Notes under the pieces: model-generated
The model's database searches: none
What the model saw: the letters and a program-made list of their open reading frames with translations, nothing else
What the model was told of the DNA's origin: nothing
Program-made: the position numbers and the translations under genes
Shown: positions 16,540 to 24,694 of the stretch, piece after piece
Layout: each line of letters starts with the position of its first letter
How positions within the stretch are numbered: position 1 is the first letter of the stretch
Source of the DNA: Chloroflexota bacterium
GTDB lineage: Bacteria; Chloroflexota; Anaerolineae; Anaerolineales; Villigracilaceae
Assembly (NCBI GenBank): GCA_021414245.1
Contig: JAIOOU010000017.1
Coordinates: 1 to 64,000, forward strand
Length of the DNA: 64,000 bases
Direction: 5' to 3'

Positions 16540-19086
16540 CTAATTGGTGAATTTCTTTTGCCATTCGAACAACCGATTAAGAGCCTCAATGGGCGAAAGG
16601 CTGTTGATATCCAGGGCTTTTAACTCATCGAGCAATGGGCTGGTCTCGGGGAAAAGGGCGGCCTGCTGGGCGGCATGAGGGTGAATCTTCACCGCCCGGC
16701 CGGAGGTTTTTTCGAGCTCGTTCATGATCTCGTCGGCCCGTTGAATGACAGGGGCGGGCAAGCCGGCCAGTTGTGCAACGTGGATGCCGTAGGAACGGTC
16801 TGCACCGCCAGGAATGATCTTGTGCAGGAATACTACTTTATTGTCCGCTTCACTGACTGCGACATTGTAATTGCGAATTCCGGGCAGGAGATCCGCAAGC
16901 TGCGTGAGTTCATGGTAATGGGTCGCAAAAAGGGTCTTTGCACGCAATTGGGGATGGTTGTGAATATACTCGATAATGCCCCAGGCAATCGACAATCCAT
17001 CATAAGTCGACGTGCCCCGGCCGATTTCATCCAGGATCAGGAGTGATCGCGGAGTTGCGTGGTGCAAAATATTTGCAGCTTCCACCATTTCCACCATAAA
17101 GGTTGACTGTCCGGCATGAATTTCATCCTGGGCGCCGATGCGCGTGAAGATGCGGTCAACCAGGCCTATCCTTGCCGATATGGCCGGAACGAAGGAGCCC
17201 ATTTGCGCCATCAACACGATCAATGCAGCCTGTCGTAAATATGTCGATTTTCCGGCCATGTTCGGGCCAGTAATGATCCGGACCACTTCGCCCTTTTCGA
17301 AAATGATGTCATTCGGCATATATCGGTCGCCTTTCAACAGCTGTTCCACAACCGGATGTCTGCCCTCATGAATTTCCAATTCGCTTCCCTCGTGGACCTC
17401 GGGCCTGCTGTAGCCTCCGAGGGCAGCTGCCTCAGCGAGCGCGGAAAGCACATCCACTTCGGCGATGGCCCGGGCGCTGGCTAGCAGTGTGTTTGCAGCT
17501 TTGGCCAGTTCGGCGCACACCTCTCGAAACAGCCTTGTTTCAATTTCTTTAATTCTTTCCTCGGCATTAAGCACAAGCGTCTCGTATTCCTTCATCTCTG
17601 GTGTGATGAAGCGTTCTGCGTTTACGAGGGTCTGTTTTCGAATATAATTTTCGGGCGCCTTGTCTGCAGCTCCACGGGAAATTTCAATATAATATCCAAA
17701 TACCTTGTTGTAGCCGACTTTCAAGGTTTTGATCCCTGTTTTTTCCCTTTCAATGCCTTCCAGGTTGGCAATCCAATCCCTGGCATGTTTCGAAGCTTCG
17801 ATTACGCCATCCAGTTCCGCCGAATATCCGGGGCGAATCACACCTGTATTTTGCAGAGTCGCGGGCGGATCGTCGTCAATGGCATTTTGCAGCAGTGAAT
17901 ATTGATCAGGGCATGGGTTTAAGGAGGCAGAAACTCCTTCCACTGGCGATTTTAGGCTCGCGATTACCTTTGGCATTTGTTCCAGCGTACTTCGCATTGC
18001 AACAAGATCGCGCGGTTGGGCAAGCCCCGCCATGACCCGGTTAACCAGCCGTTCCAGATCCGCAAATGGCTTCAAAGTCTCGCGCAGTTCGGCCCGAATC
18101 ATTCCATTGCTGACAAAGTACTGCACGCCGTCCTGACGCTTTACAATCTTGTTGGCTTGCAAAAGAGGCTGGCTGACCCATTGATGGATGAGGCGTCTTC
18201 CCATTGGTGTAATCGTAAAATCGAGGGTGCCCAGCAGGGATCCCCTCCTTTCGCCGCGCAAGGTTTCATCCAGTTCGAGGTTTCTGCGTGTGGAAGCATC
18301 CAGCGTCATAAACTCGTTCAGGCTGTAGAGGCGCAGGGAGGTTAGCAGGTTTAAAGCATCCGTCTGTGTTTCTTTAAGATATTGCACGATGGCGCCGGCG
18401 GACCTGACTGGCAGGCTGTGACTTTTTAATCCAAATCCATCCAGGCTTGAGGATTTGAATTGCGCCAGCAGACTTTCATTGCATTTTCCCGGCTCGAACT
18501 TCCAGGATGGTAATTTCGTCAAGTGGCCGGAAATACCGTCCGGCAGATTCTGATGGTCGGAATGTAAAATCTCCGCCGGATGCAAACGTGTCAGTTCGGC
18601 CCGCAGAGCCTCCAGCGGCAGCTCCGTTACGGCGAATTCTCCCGTGGTCACATCCACATAGGAAACAGAGGCAGTTCCCCCATCCATAATGATTGAGACA
18701 AGATAGTTGTTTGCGTCACCAGGCAAAAGCGCAGGCTCGGTCACAGTTCCGGGGGTGACCACGCGCACGACTTTGCGCGGAAATATGCCCTTGGCGGGCT
18801 GGTCGCCTACCTGTTCGCAAATGGCAACATGATAGCCTTTTTCAATTAGTCGGGCAAGGTAGTTTTCAACGGCGTGATATGGAATGCCAGCCAACGGCGT
18901 CCGCAGCCCCTTGCCAACGGGCCGGGAAGTCAGGACGATGTCAAGCTCACGGGCCGTAATCTCTGCATCTTCATCGAATGTTTCATAAAAATCCCCCAGG
19001 CGAAAAAAGACGATGGTATCAGGGTATTCCCGCTTGATATCAAGATATTGTTGACGAACGGGGGTGACATCTTCGGTGTTTGGCAT
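16540..19086 (-). CDS. mutS: DNA mismatch repair protein MutS
   Basis: An 848-residue MutS of normal length. The mismatch-binding N-terminus has FFRLGDFYETF (the Phe-x-Glu-type wedge near residue 34-40). The C-terminal ATPase has Walker A GPNMAGKST (about 605) and LLILDEIGRGTSTYDG (about 680), followed by ATHYHEL. It recognises mispairs and starts repair with MutL. The ATG at 19086 is preferred over an in-frame GTG at 19092. It has no Shine-Dalgarno, but a TAGAAT -10 ends 6 nt upstream with TTGTCC 17 nt before it, so the mRNA should be leaderless. GT39-like paralogue B follows directly. Confidence 0.97.
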   Translation of the reverse strand: MPNTEDVTPVRQQYLDIKREYPDTIVFFRLGDFYETFDEDAEITARELDIVLTSRPVGKGLRTPLAGIPYHAVENYLARLIEKGYHVAICEQVGDQPAKGIFPRKVVRVVTPGTVTEPALLPGDANNYLVSIIMDGGTASVSYVDVTTGEFAVTELPLEALRAELTRLHPAEILHSDHQNLPDGISGHLTKLPSWKFEPGKCNESLLAQFKSSSLDGFGLKSHSLPVRSAGAIVQYLKETQTDALNLLTSLRLYSLNEFMTLDASTRRNLELDETLRGERRGSLLGTLDFTITPMGRRLIHQWVSQPLLQANKIVKRQDGVQYFVSNGMIRAELRETLKPFADLERLVNRVMAGLAQPRDLVAMRSTLEQMPKVIASLKSPVEGVSASLNPCPDQYSLLQNAIDDDPPATLQNTGVIRPGYSAELDGVIEASKHARDWIANLEGIEREKTGIKTLKVGYNKVFGYYIEISRGAADKAPENYIRKQTLVNAERFITPEMKEYETLVLNAEERIKEIETRLFREVCAELAKAANTLLASARAIAEVDVLSALAEAAALGGYSRPEVHEGSELEIHEGRHPVVEQLLKGDRYMPNDIIFEKGEVVRIITGPNMAGKSTYLRQAALIVLMAQMGSFVPAISARIGLVDRIFTRIGAQDEIHAGQSTFMVEMVEAANILHHATPRSLLILDEIGRGTSTYDGLSIAWGIIEYIHNHPQLRAKTLFATHYHELTQLADLLPGIRNYNVAVSEADNKVVFLHKIIPGGADRSYGIHVAQLAGLPAPVIQRADEIMNELEKTSGRAVKIHPHAAQQAALFPETSPLLDELKALDINSLSPIEALNRLFEWQKKFTN

Positions 19087-19092
19087 GTTCAC

Positions 19093-19121
19093 ATTCTACG
19101 TGTAAGACCTGAAATGGACAA
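19093..19121 (-). promoter_or_regulatory. mutS promoter, leaderless type
   Basis: On the minus strand TTGTCC (19121-19116) and TAGAAT (19098-19093) are 17 nt apart. TAGAAT ends 6 nt before the ATG at 19086. The -35 box overlaps, on the opposite strand, the -35 of the divergent gene. Confidence 0.7.
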
Positions 19122-19143
19122 GGGATGCGATGTCAGATATAAT
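19115..19143 (+). promoter_or_regulatory. Promoter of the 19174 operon, sharing its -35 with mutS
   Basis: TGGACA (19115-19120) and TATAAT (19138-19143) are 17 nt apart. The heptamer TGGACAA serves as -35 on this strand and, as TTGTCC, on the other. A Shine-Dalgarno (AAAGGAG) precedes the first gene, so this transcript has a short leader. Confidence 0.7.
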
Positions 19144-19173
19144 CTTTATTTCAATATTAAAAGGAGTATATAA

Positions 19174-19335
19174 ATGTACATTGATCCGAATACTGGCGGA
19201 ATGTTGTTCCAAGTGCTTGCCGCGTTGTTTGTGGCAGGGTCCGGCGTTTTGCTCTTCTTTTCCCGTAACATTAGGGAGGGGATCGCAAAGCTGCGGCGCC
19301 GCATGCGAAAAGATGACGAAGACCAGGAAGAATAA
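19174..19335 (+). CDS. Small membrane protein with YIDPNTGG N-terminus
   Basis: A 53-residue reading frame with an AAAGGAG Shine-Dalgarno 8-9 nt before the ATG and a good promoter. It begins MYIDPNTGGMLFQ, then has one hydrophobic helix (about residues 11-30), a basic stretch (KLRRRMRK) and an acidic end (DDEDQEE). Small membrane proteins with a Y-I-D-P-x-T-G motif at the N-terminus occur in many bacteria, often next to alkaline-phosphatase-superfamily genes; this is from memory of the family. Here such a gene starts 9 bp downstream. I infer a helper or anchor role. Biochemical function is unknown. Confidence 0.8.
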   Translation: MYIDPNTGGMLFQVLAALFVAGSGVLLFFSRNIREGIAKLRRRMRKDDEDQEE

Positions 19336-19344
19336 TCCAGGATC

Positions 19345-21168
19345 ATGAAGACCATCATCCTTGGGTTTGATTCTTTTGATCCGGTCGTTTTTGAAGATAT
19401 GGCCGGGCAAAAGAAATTACCAAATCTTCAAAAATTGATGGAGACAGGCGGGTACTCCAGACTTGAAGTTTGTTCTCCTCCCCAAACTGAGGTTTCCTGG
19501 ACGAGCATCGCCACGGGCGCAGACCCGGGCGGGCACGGGATCTTTGATTTTGTGCATCGTGACCCCTCCACATACGCACCTTATGTATCTATCCTGCCGA
19601 CGAGGAAGTCTGCTATCGGCGAGCAATTTGTTCCGCCTTATATTGCCCGGACATTTTTTGAAGAAGCGGCGGCTATGGGGTTTCCCGCCACTGCCCTTTG
19701 GTGGCCGGCTATGTTTCCCGCCCGTCCTGAGCTCCCTGTTAATACTTTACCCGGATTGGGTACGCCGGATATACGCGGCCAGCTGGGCGTCGGCACATTA
19801 TTTACATCGGAAAATGAAAAGAAGGCTAAAACCTCAGTTGTTCAACTGGCTTCGCCGGGCAAGGGCGGATTTACGGGTGTGATCAATGGCCCTCAGACTC
19901 AGGGCAAGTCCGGCCCTCAATCGCTAACCCTCCCTGTCAATATTGATGTGCTTGACGCAAAATCTGCGAAACTCACCATTGGGGATAAACAAATTGAGTT
20001 GCGCCTGGGAATTTGGAGTGATGTTATTGAAATTAAATTCAAGGCTGGACTCTTATTCACTGTCCACGCAATTACCCGGGCAATTTTAACAAGCCTCGAC
20101 GGAGTCGTCAGGGTATACACACTGCCTCTGCAAATACACCCTTTGCATGCCCTGGTCCATTATGCGTCTTCGCAATCCTTTGCCAGAAATTTATGGCAAA
20201 AAGTCGGCCCATATCTGACCTTGGGATGGCCTCAGGATACCACGGGTTTGGAAGATGGCTGTATCTCGGATGAACAGTTTCTGGATTTGTGTAATTTGAT
20301 TTTCGAGCAACGAAAGCGGATATTTTTTTATTTGCTCGAGAATTTTAAAGAAGGCGTCCTTGCTGGAATATTCGATGATCTTGATCGGATCCAGCATATG
20401 TTCTATCATAACCGCCTTGATATTGTGCAGTCCTGGTATCAAAAACTTGATGCTTTTGTGGGGGAAGTCGGCGCAAAATTGGAGCGGCGCACCGGGAAAT
20501 ATAATTATCTGGTGATGTCAGACCATGGCTTTACCACCTACGAGCACAAAGTTCACCTGAATCGCTGGCTCACGGAAAACCATTATCTTGAATTATTGGA
20601 TGGCCGCTCCGATGGCGATTTGACCCAGGTCGATTGGGACCATACCAGGGCGTATGCGGTTGGGTTGAACAGTTTATATATAAATGTTCAGGGGCGTGAG
20701 GGTAGGGGAGTGGTGGCTGCTGGCGAGATAGAAGATCTTCTGTCTGAGATCAGCGGTAAGTTATCGGGTTGGATCGGCCCCGATGGACGGCGTGTGGTCA
20801 ATCATGTTCGATTTAAGCATGAAATTTACAACGGTGTCTACACACGGCTTGGCCCTGACTTGAATATTGGGTATTCTTCCGGATATCGCGCCTCCTCGGA
20901 GACCGGTCTTGGCAAAACCCCTCAGGCGTTGATCGAGAAAAATCTGGATCATTGGGGGGCGGATCATTGTGTGGATGCCGATGTGGTGCCTGGTGTTCTA
21001 TTTACGAATCGTGACCTCGGGAATTTTGGCGGGATATCCTTCCGGGATATTCCCTTCCTTGCAATTGGAAAGCACTTGGATCAGTCTCATATCAAACCGC
21101 CTTCACAATTGGGCGGATCTTCCCAGGGTGATTTGGAAGAAAGGTTGAAAGGACTTGGGTATCTTTAG
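19345..21168 (+). CDS. Alkaline-phosphatase-superfamily phosphodiesterase/nucleotide pyrophosphatase
   Basis: The 607-residue protein fits the type I phosphodiesterase group of the alkaline phosphatase superfamily. The N-terminus GFDSFDP carries the first metal Asp, and TEVSWTSIATG (about 47-57) holds the nucleophile region. DDLDRIQHMFYH (about 345-356), MSDHGFTTYEHKVHLN (about 391-406) and DHWGADHC near residue 535 supply the remaining Asp/His ligands. No signal peptide is seen, so it may act in the cytoplasm or at the membrane. It follows the small membrane protein by 9 bp and overlaps the next gene by 14 bp. It could transfer or hydrolyse phosphoesters on envelope glycans or lipids. Confidence 0.85.
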   Translation: MKTIILGFDSFDPVVFEDMAGQKKLPNLQKLMETGGYSRLEVCSPPQTEVSWTSIATGADPGGHGIFDFVHRDPSTYAPYVSILPTRKSAIGEQFVPPYIARTFFEEAAAMGFPATALWWPAMFPARPELPVNTLPGLGTPDIRGQLGVGTLFTSENEKKAKTSVVQLASPGKGGFTGVINGPQTQGKSGPQSLTLPVNIDVLDAKSAKLTIGDKQIELRLGIWSDVIEIKFKAGLLFTVHAITRAILTSLDGVVRVYTLPLQIHPLHALVHYASSQSFARNLWQKVGPYLTLGWPQDTTGLEDGCISDEQFLDLCNLIFEQRKRIFFYLLENFKEGVLAGIFDDLDRIQHMFYHNRLDIVQSWYQKLDAFVGEVGAKLERRTGKYNYLVMSDHGFTTYEHKVHLNRWLTENHYLELLDGRSDGDLTQVDWDHTRAYAVGLNSLYINVQGREGRGVVAAGEIEDLLSEISGKLSGWIGPDGRRVVNHVRFKHEIYNGVYTRLGPDLNIGYSSGYRASSETGLGKTPQALIEKNLDHWGADHCVDADVVPGVLFTNRDLGNFGGISFRDIPFLAIGKHLDQSHIKPPSQLGGSSQGDLEERLKGLGYL

Positions 21169-21691
21169 AAAAATCCCGCACTGGCCGGCTCTCGCTTCCG
21201 TTTATGCCGTTCTGGCGGTGTTTGTATATGGTTGGACGATCTACTGGTTCTTGTGGAAACTGCCAAGCTGGATCTACTATCTAACCATGCCGGAAATATT
21301 AACAATTGCCGCCTACTCGGCTGCCGTTAATTTCCTCGAAAGCCTGTTGTTACTCTCTCTGCCGCTTTTTCTGTCTGTTTTCCTTCCCAAAAGCTGGGTT
21401 TATGAGAACTTTATTTCAGTTGGCGGATTTTTAGGCATTATGGTTGGCGGATTTTTGCTTTATTTTTCGTCCATATCCGCTGCTGCTGATACTTTTTCTT
21501 ATTCCCTGATTTGGCCCGCCATCCTTTTCCTGGTGATTTCGATTTGCCTTGCCATTTTTCTGGGCCGGTTGCGCATGATTGCGCAGGTCGTGGAGACCAT
21601 CGCGGACAGACTTAAGGTGTTTCTGTATATTTTGATTCCTGTAAGCCTGCTTTCCATTTTGCTGGTCGCCATCCGTAATCTCATCAGGTAA
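21155..21691 (+). CDS. Four-helix membrane protein of unknown function
   Basis: I do not recognise this 178-residue protein. It starts at a TTG with AAAGGA just upstream and overlaps the end of the phosphodiesterase gene by 14 bp, so translation is probably coupled. Four hydrophobic segments lie at about residues 10-30, 45-75, 88-110 and 118-135, and a fifth near 150-170. The overlap links its job to the two neighbouring alkaline-phosphatase-superfamily enzymes, perhaps as a membrane partner. Confidence 0.75.
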   Translation: MGIFRKIPHWPALASVYAVLAVFVYGWTIYWFLWKLPSWIYYLTMPEILTIAAYSAAVNFLESLLLLSLPLFLSVFLPKSWVYENFISVGGFLGIMVGGFLLYFSSISAAADTFSYSLIWPAILFLVISICLAIFLGRLRMIAQVVETIADRLKVFLYILIPVSLLSILLVAIRNLIR

Positions 21692-21711
21692 AAGATCAGG
21701 ATTTTTTTTAA

Positions 21712-23229
21712 ATGAAAAAACTATCCCGCAGAGATTTTTTGAAGTCGGCTGCCATGACCTCACTTGCAGTTATGGCGCCCTCGTATGTTAAAACCCTGGC
21801 AGATGGCCTGGCTGGCAAAAGTGCATTGCCAAATATTATTGTGTTGATCTTTGACGCAATGAGCGCCCGGAACCTGTCTCTTTATGGGTATGCCCGAAGG
21901 ACTTCTCCAAATTTGGAAAGATTTGCAGAGCACGCCACTGTATTTCACAACCATGCGTCCGGCGGGAATTTTACGACGCCGGGAACTGCAACCATACTTA
22001 CCGGCACCTATCCATGGACCCATCGGGCCATCAATCAAGCCGGCCTCATCCTGCGCCGTCGGGCAGGTCGGAATCTCTTTTCCGCAATTGGAGACCGATA
22101 TACAAAGTTTGCCTTTACGCAGAACCTGTGGGCCGATTACCTCTTAAACCAATTTGAACACCAGATCGATCGACATTTGCTGCCAACGTCGTTTAGCGTT
22201 GCGGACAATTCCTGGGGTTCCGTGTTTGCAAATGATTTGAATTCCAGCAATCGCGCTTTGGATGATTTTTTGTTCCAGTCGGATGCCCGCCCGGCCTCTC
22301 TTGTCTTTGGCCCATTGGAAAAACAGTTGTTTTTGCATCAACTGGCAAGGTTAAGCGTGAAGGGGTATTCACGGGGCCTGCCTCACGATGTGACCAATCC
22401 AAAATATTTTCACCTCGAGGATGTTTTTAATGGGGTTAATTCACAATTAGGCACCCTGCCCACCCCGTTTTTTTCCTATATCCATTTATACGCACCGCAT
22501 GAACCTTATCGGCCTCGTGAAGAGTTTGAAAATATTTTCAAGGATGGCATGAAGCAAGTTGAAAAGCCGGAAAGCCCATTTGCCGATGGAAGCACTGTCC
22601 AGGCATTGTTAAATCGCAGGACCAATTATGATGAATATGTTGCCAATGTGGATTTCGAATTCGGGAAATTGATCGATTCGCTGGCCCAAAAAGGCATCCT
22701 GGATAATAGCGTTGTCGTGGTCACTTCCGACCATGGTCAGCTCTTTGAAAGAGGTGTGCATGGTCATACCACCCCCCTGTTGTTTGACCCGGTAATTCAT
22801 GTGCCGCTTCTTGTTTCCTTGCCCGGGCAAACTGCTCGCCGTGATGTGTTCACCCCAACTAGCAATGCCGATCTTCTCCCGACTCTGGCAAAAATCGCCG
22901 GGAATGAAATCCCGGACTGGACTGAAGGCAGGGTGCTCCCCACTCTTGGCGGAGAAGAGGACTTGGAACGGCCGATTTTTACCGTGGAAGCAAAATCCAA
23001 TCAGGCGTTTTCTCCATTGACCCATGCAACAGTTGCCATGCGAAAGGGAAACAATAAACTGATCTATTACTCGGGCTATACAAAAGAACCCTGGTTCGAA
23101 CTTTATGATGTCGGAGCGGATCCCGAGGAGTTGACCGACCTGATTCCGTCAGGACCTGTTTTTGCTCGGGTGATGAAGGAGGAATTGTTGACATCCCTGA
23201 ATGACGCAAACGTGTCTGTGGAGAATTAA
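21712..23229 (+). CDS. Tat-exported sulfatase-like (alkaline phosphatase superfamily) enzyme with Thr nucleophile
   Basis: A 505-residue protein with a twin-arginine signal (SRRDFLKS, residues 4-11, then a hydrophobic stretch), so it is exported folded. The sulfatase-type core has LIFDAMSARNLSLYGY, and VVTSDHGQLFERGVHGH (about 337-353) supplies Asp-His metal ligands. At the site where sulfatases carry Cys/Ser-x-Pro-x-Arg, it reads TTPGTAT. So there is no formylglycine precursor and no Arg; a Thr is the likely nucleophile, as in phosphoglycerol and phosphoethanolamine transferases. Function is therefore more likely phospho-transfer or phosphodiester cleavage than sulfate ester cleavage. It sits 20 bp after the membrane protein. 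Confidence 0.85.
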   Translation: MKKLSRRDFLKSAAMTSLAVMAPSYVKTLADGLAGKSALPNIIVLIFDAMSARNLSLYGYARRTSPNLERFAEHATVFHNHASGGNFTTPGTATILTGTYPWTHRAINQAGLILRRRAGRNLFSAIGDRYTKFAFTQNLWADYLLNQFEHQIDRHLLPTSFSVADNSWGSVFANDLNSSNRALDDFLFQSDARPASLVFGPLEKQLFLHQLARLSVKGYSRGLPHDVTNPKYFHLEDVFNGVNSQLGTLPTPFFSYIHLYAPHEPYRPREEFENIFKDGMKQVEKPESPFADGSTVQALLNRRTNYDEYVANVDFEFGKLIDSLAQKGILDNSVVVVTSDHGQLFERGVHGHTTPLLFDPVIHVPLLVSLPGQTARRDVFTPTSNADLLPTLAKIAGNEIPDWTEGRVLPTLGGEEDLERPIFTVEAKSNQAFSPLTHATVAMRKGNNKLIYYSGYTKEPWFELYDVGADPEELTDLIPSGPVFARVMKEELLTSLNDANVSVEN

Positions 23230-23233
23230 TAAA

Positions 23234-23845
23234 GTGGGAATATTCAAATCCGTCTTCACATCCAAAAATAAAAAACAAAGTAGTTCCATTGTTGTGGTTT
23301 CCGGGCTTCCGAGGTCCGGAACCTCCATGATGATGAAGATGTTGACAGAAGGTGGGTTGACTGCAGTTGTGGATTCTCAAAGGCAGGCGGACGAGGATAA
23401 TCCAAACGGCTATTTTGAAATTGAATCCAGCAAGGCGCTGAAAGACGGGGATATTCAATGGCTGTATGCCGCCCGGGGCAAGGCTGTCAAGGTCATTTCC
23501 TATCTTCTCGAATTTCTTCCGGACGACCTGAATTATGACATTATTTTCATGGAACGAGAGATCAGCGAGGTGCTTGCCTCGCAAAAAAAGATGCTCCAGC
23601 GCAGAAACGAAACCTCCTCCCTGACGGACGGGGAAATGGAAGTTCAATTTCGCGAGCATCTTCGTGCAGTAAAATATTGGACTGCCCGGAAGGCCAATAT
23701 GAGGATATTGTTTGTAAAATACAGTCGAATGGTCGAGGCCCCTGAAGAGCTTTGCAGGTCGATCGCCGAGTTTTTGAATGTTCCCCTTGATTTGAAAGCC
23801 ATGATGGCGGTGCCCAGCCAGTCCCTGTATCGAAATCGATCTTAA
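23234..23845 (+). CDS. Sulfotransferase-like protein
   Basis: About 203 residues. The N-terminal [14 protein letters not shown] (about 24-37) is the PAPS 5'-phosphosulfate-binding loop of sulfotransferases. The [17 protein letters not shown] segment matches the second PAPS-binding region around a Ser/Arg pair. The protein is shorter than many sulfotransferases. A GTG at 23234 is the likely start: it lies 4 nt after the preceding stop, with GGAG about 10 nt upstream. It would sulfate a small molecule, glycan or protein. Its link to the sulfatase-like neighbour suggests an envelope substrate, but that is inferred. Confidence 0.78.
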   Translation: MGIFKSVFTSKNKKQSSSIVVVSGLPRSGTSMMMKMLTEGGLTAVVDSQRQADEDNPNGYFEIESSKALKDGDIQWLYAARGKAVKVISYLLEFLPDDLNYDIIFMEREISEVLASQKKMLQRRNETSSLTDGEMEVQFREHLRAVKYWTARKANMRILFVKYSRMVEAPEELCRSIAEFLNVPLDLKAMMAVPSQSLYRNRS

Positions 23846-23858
23846 TCGGAGCAGCTTT

Positions 23859-24605
23859 ATGTATAAATTGGTTCTCGTCCGTCACGGACAAAGCACGTGG
23901 AATCTCGAAAATCGCTTTACCGGTTGGACGGATGTCGATCTGACCGAGCTTGGCCGGGAAGAAGCCAAAATGGCCGGCAGGTTGCTGCAGGAGGGCGGCT
24001 ATGATTTTGATATTGCCTACACATCCGTTCTCAAACGCGCGATCAAAACCCTCGGGATCGTTCAGGAGCAGATGGGGCTGGAATGGCTGCCGGTCATCCG
24101 GGCCTGGCAGTTGAATGAGCGACACTACGGGTCCCTGCAGGGATTAAACAAAACGGAAATGGCCGAAAAATTCGGGGAGGCCCAGGTAAAGATTTGGAGG
24201 CGTTCCTATGATGTCCCGCCTCCCGCCTTGGAGTTGACTGACGAGCGTCATCCGAAATATGATCGCCGATATGCAGCGTTGACTCCCGAACAGCTTCCGG
24301 CCACGGAGTCATTAAAGATCACCCTTGAGCGGGTCCTGCCGTACTGGCATTCCACACTCGCTCCGGATATTACATCAGGCAGACGGGTGCTGGTCGTTGC
24401 ACACGGGAATTCAATCCGCGCTTTGGTGAAATATATTGATAATATTTCTGAAGCCGACATCACTGAATTGAACATTCCCACCGGACTGCCTCTTGTGTAT
24501 GAACTGGATAAGGACTTGAAGCCGATCCGGAATTATTATTTGGGGGATGCCGAAGAAGCGGCCAGGAAGGCGGCGGCTGTGGCCAATCAGGGCAGGGCAA
24601 AGTAA
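23859..24605 (+). CDS. gpmA: 2,3-bisphosphoglycerate-dependent phosphoglycerate mutase
   Basis: A 248-residue cytoplasmic enzyme interconverting 3- and 2-phosphoglycerate in glycolysis and gluconeogenesis. It has the family signature [10 protein letters not shown] with the catalytic His near residue 9, then [26 protein letters not shown] and the second His in [14 protein letters not shown] near residue 182. Length matches the family. A GGAG Shine-Dalgarno lies 8 nt before the ATG, and a strong terminator ends the operon. It follows the sulfotransferase-like gene by 13 bp and is probably co-transcribed with it. Confidence 0.96.
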   Translation: MYKLVLVRHGQSTWNLENRFTGWTDVDLTELGREEAKMAGRLLQEGGYDFDIAYTSVLKRAIKTLGIVQEQMGLEWLPVIRAWQLNERHYGSLQGLNKTEMAEKFGEAQVKIWRRSYDVPPPALELTDERHPKYDRRYAALTPEQLPATESLKITLERVLPYWHSTLAPDITSGRRVLVVAHGNSIRALVKYIDNISEADITELNIPTGLPLVYELDKDLKPIRNYYLGDAEEAARKAAAVANQGRAK

Positions 24606-24620
24606 CAATTTTGTATGAAG

Positions 24621-24668
24621 AAGGCGCGGGACTCACAGGGATCGACCTTGTGCCTCCCGCGCCTTTTG
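24621..24668 (+). terminator. Rho-independent terminator after gpmA
   Basis: AAGGCGCGGGA (24621-24631) pairs with TCCCGCGCCTT (24655-24665), with a further inner pairing of CACAGGG and CCTTGTG. TTTT follows. Confidence 0.9.
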
Positions 24669-24682
24669 GATTGCGAACGGAG

Positions 24683-24688
24683 TAGAAT
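24683..24688 (+). promoter_or_regulatory. TAGAAT -10 box, 6 nt before the dehydrogenase ATG
   Basis: TAGAAT ends 6 nt before the ATG at 24695, predicting a leaderless mRNA. GGAG at 24679-24682 overlaps its start and lies 12 nt from the ATG, so a Shine-Dalgarno role cannot be excluded. Confidence 0.45.
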
Positions 24689-24694
24689 TCATTG

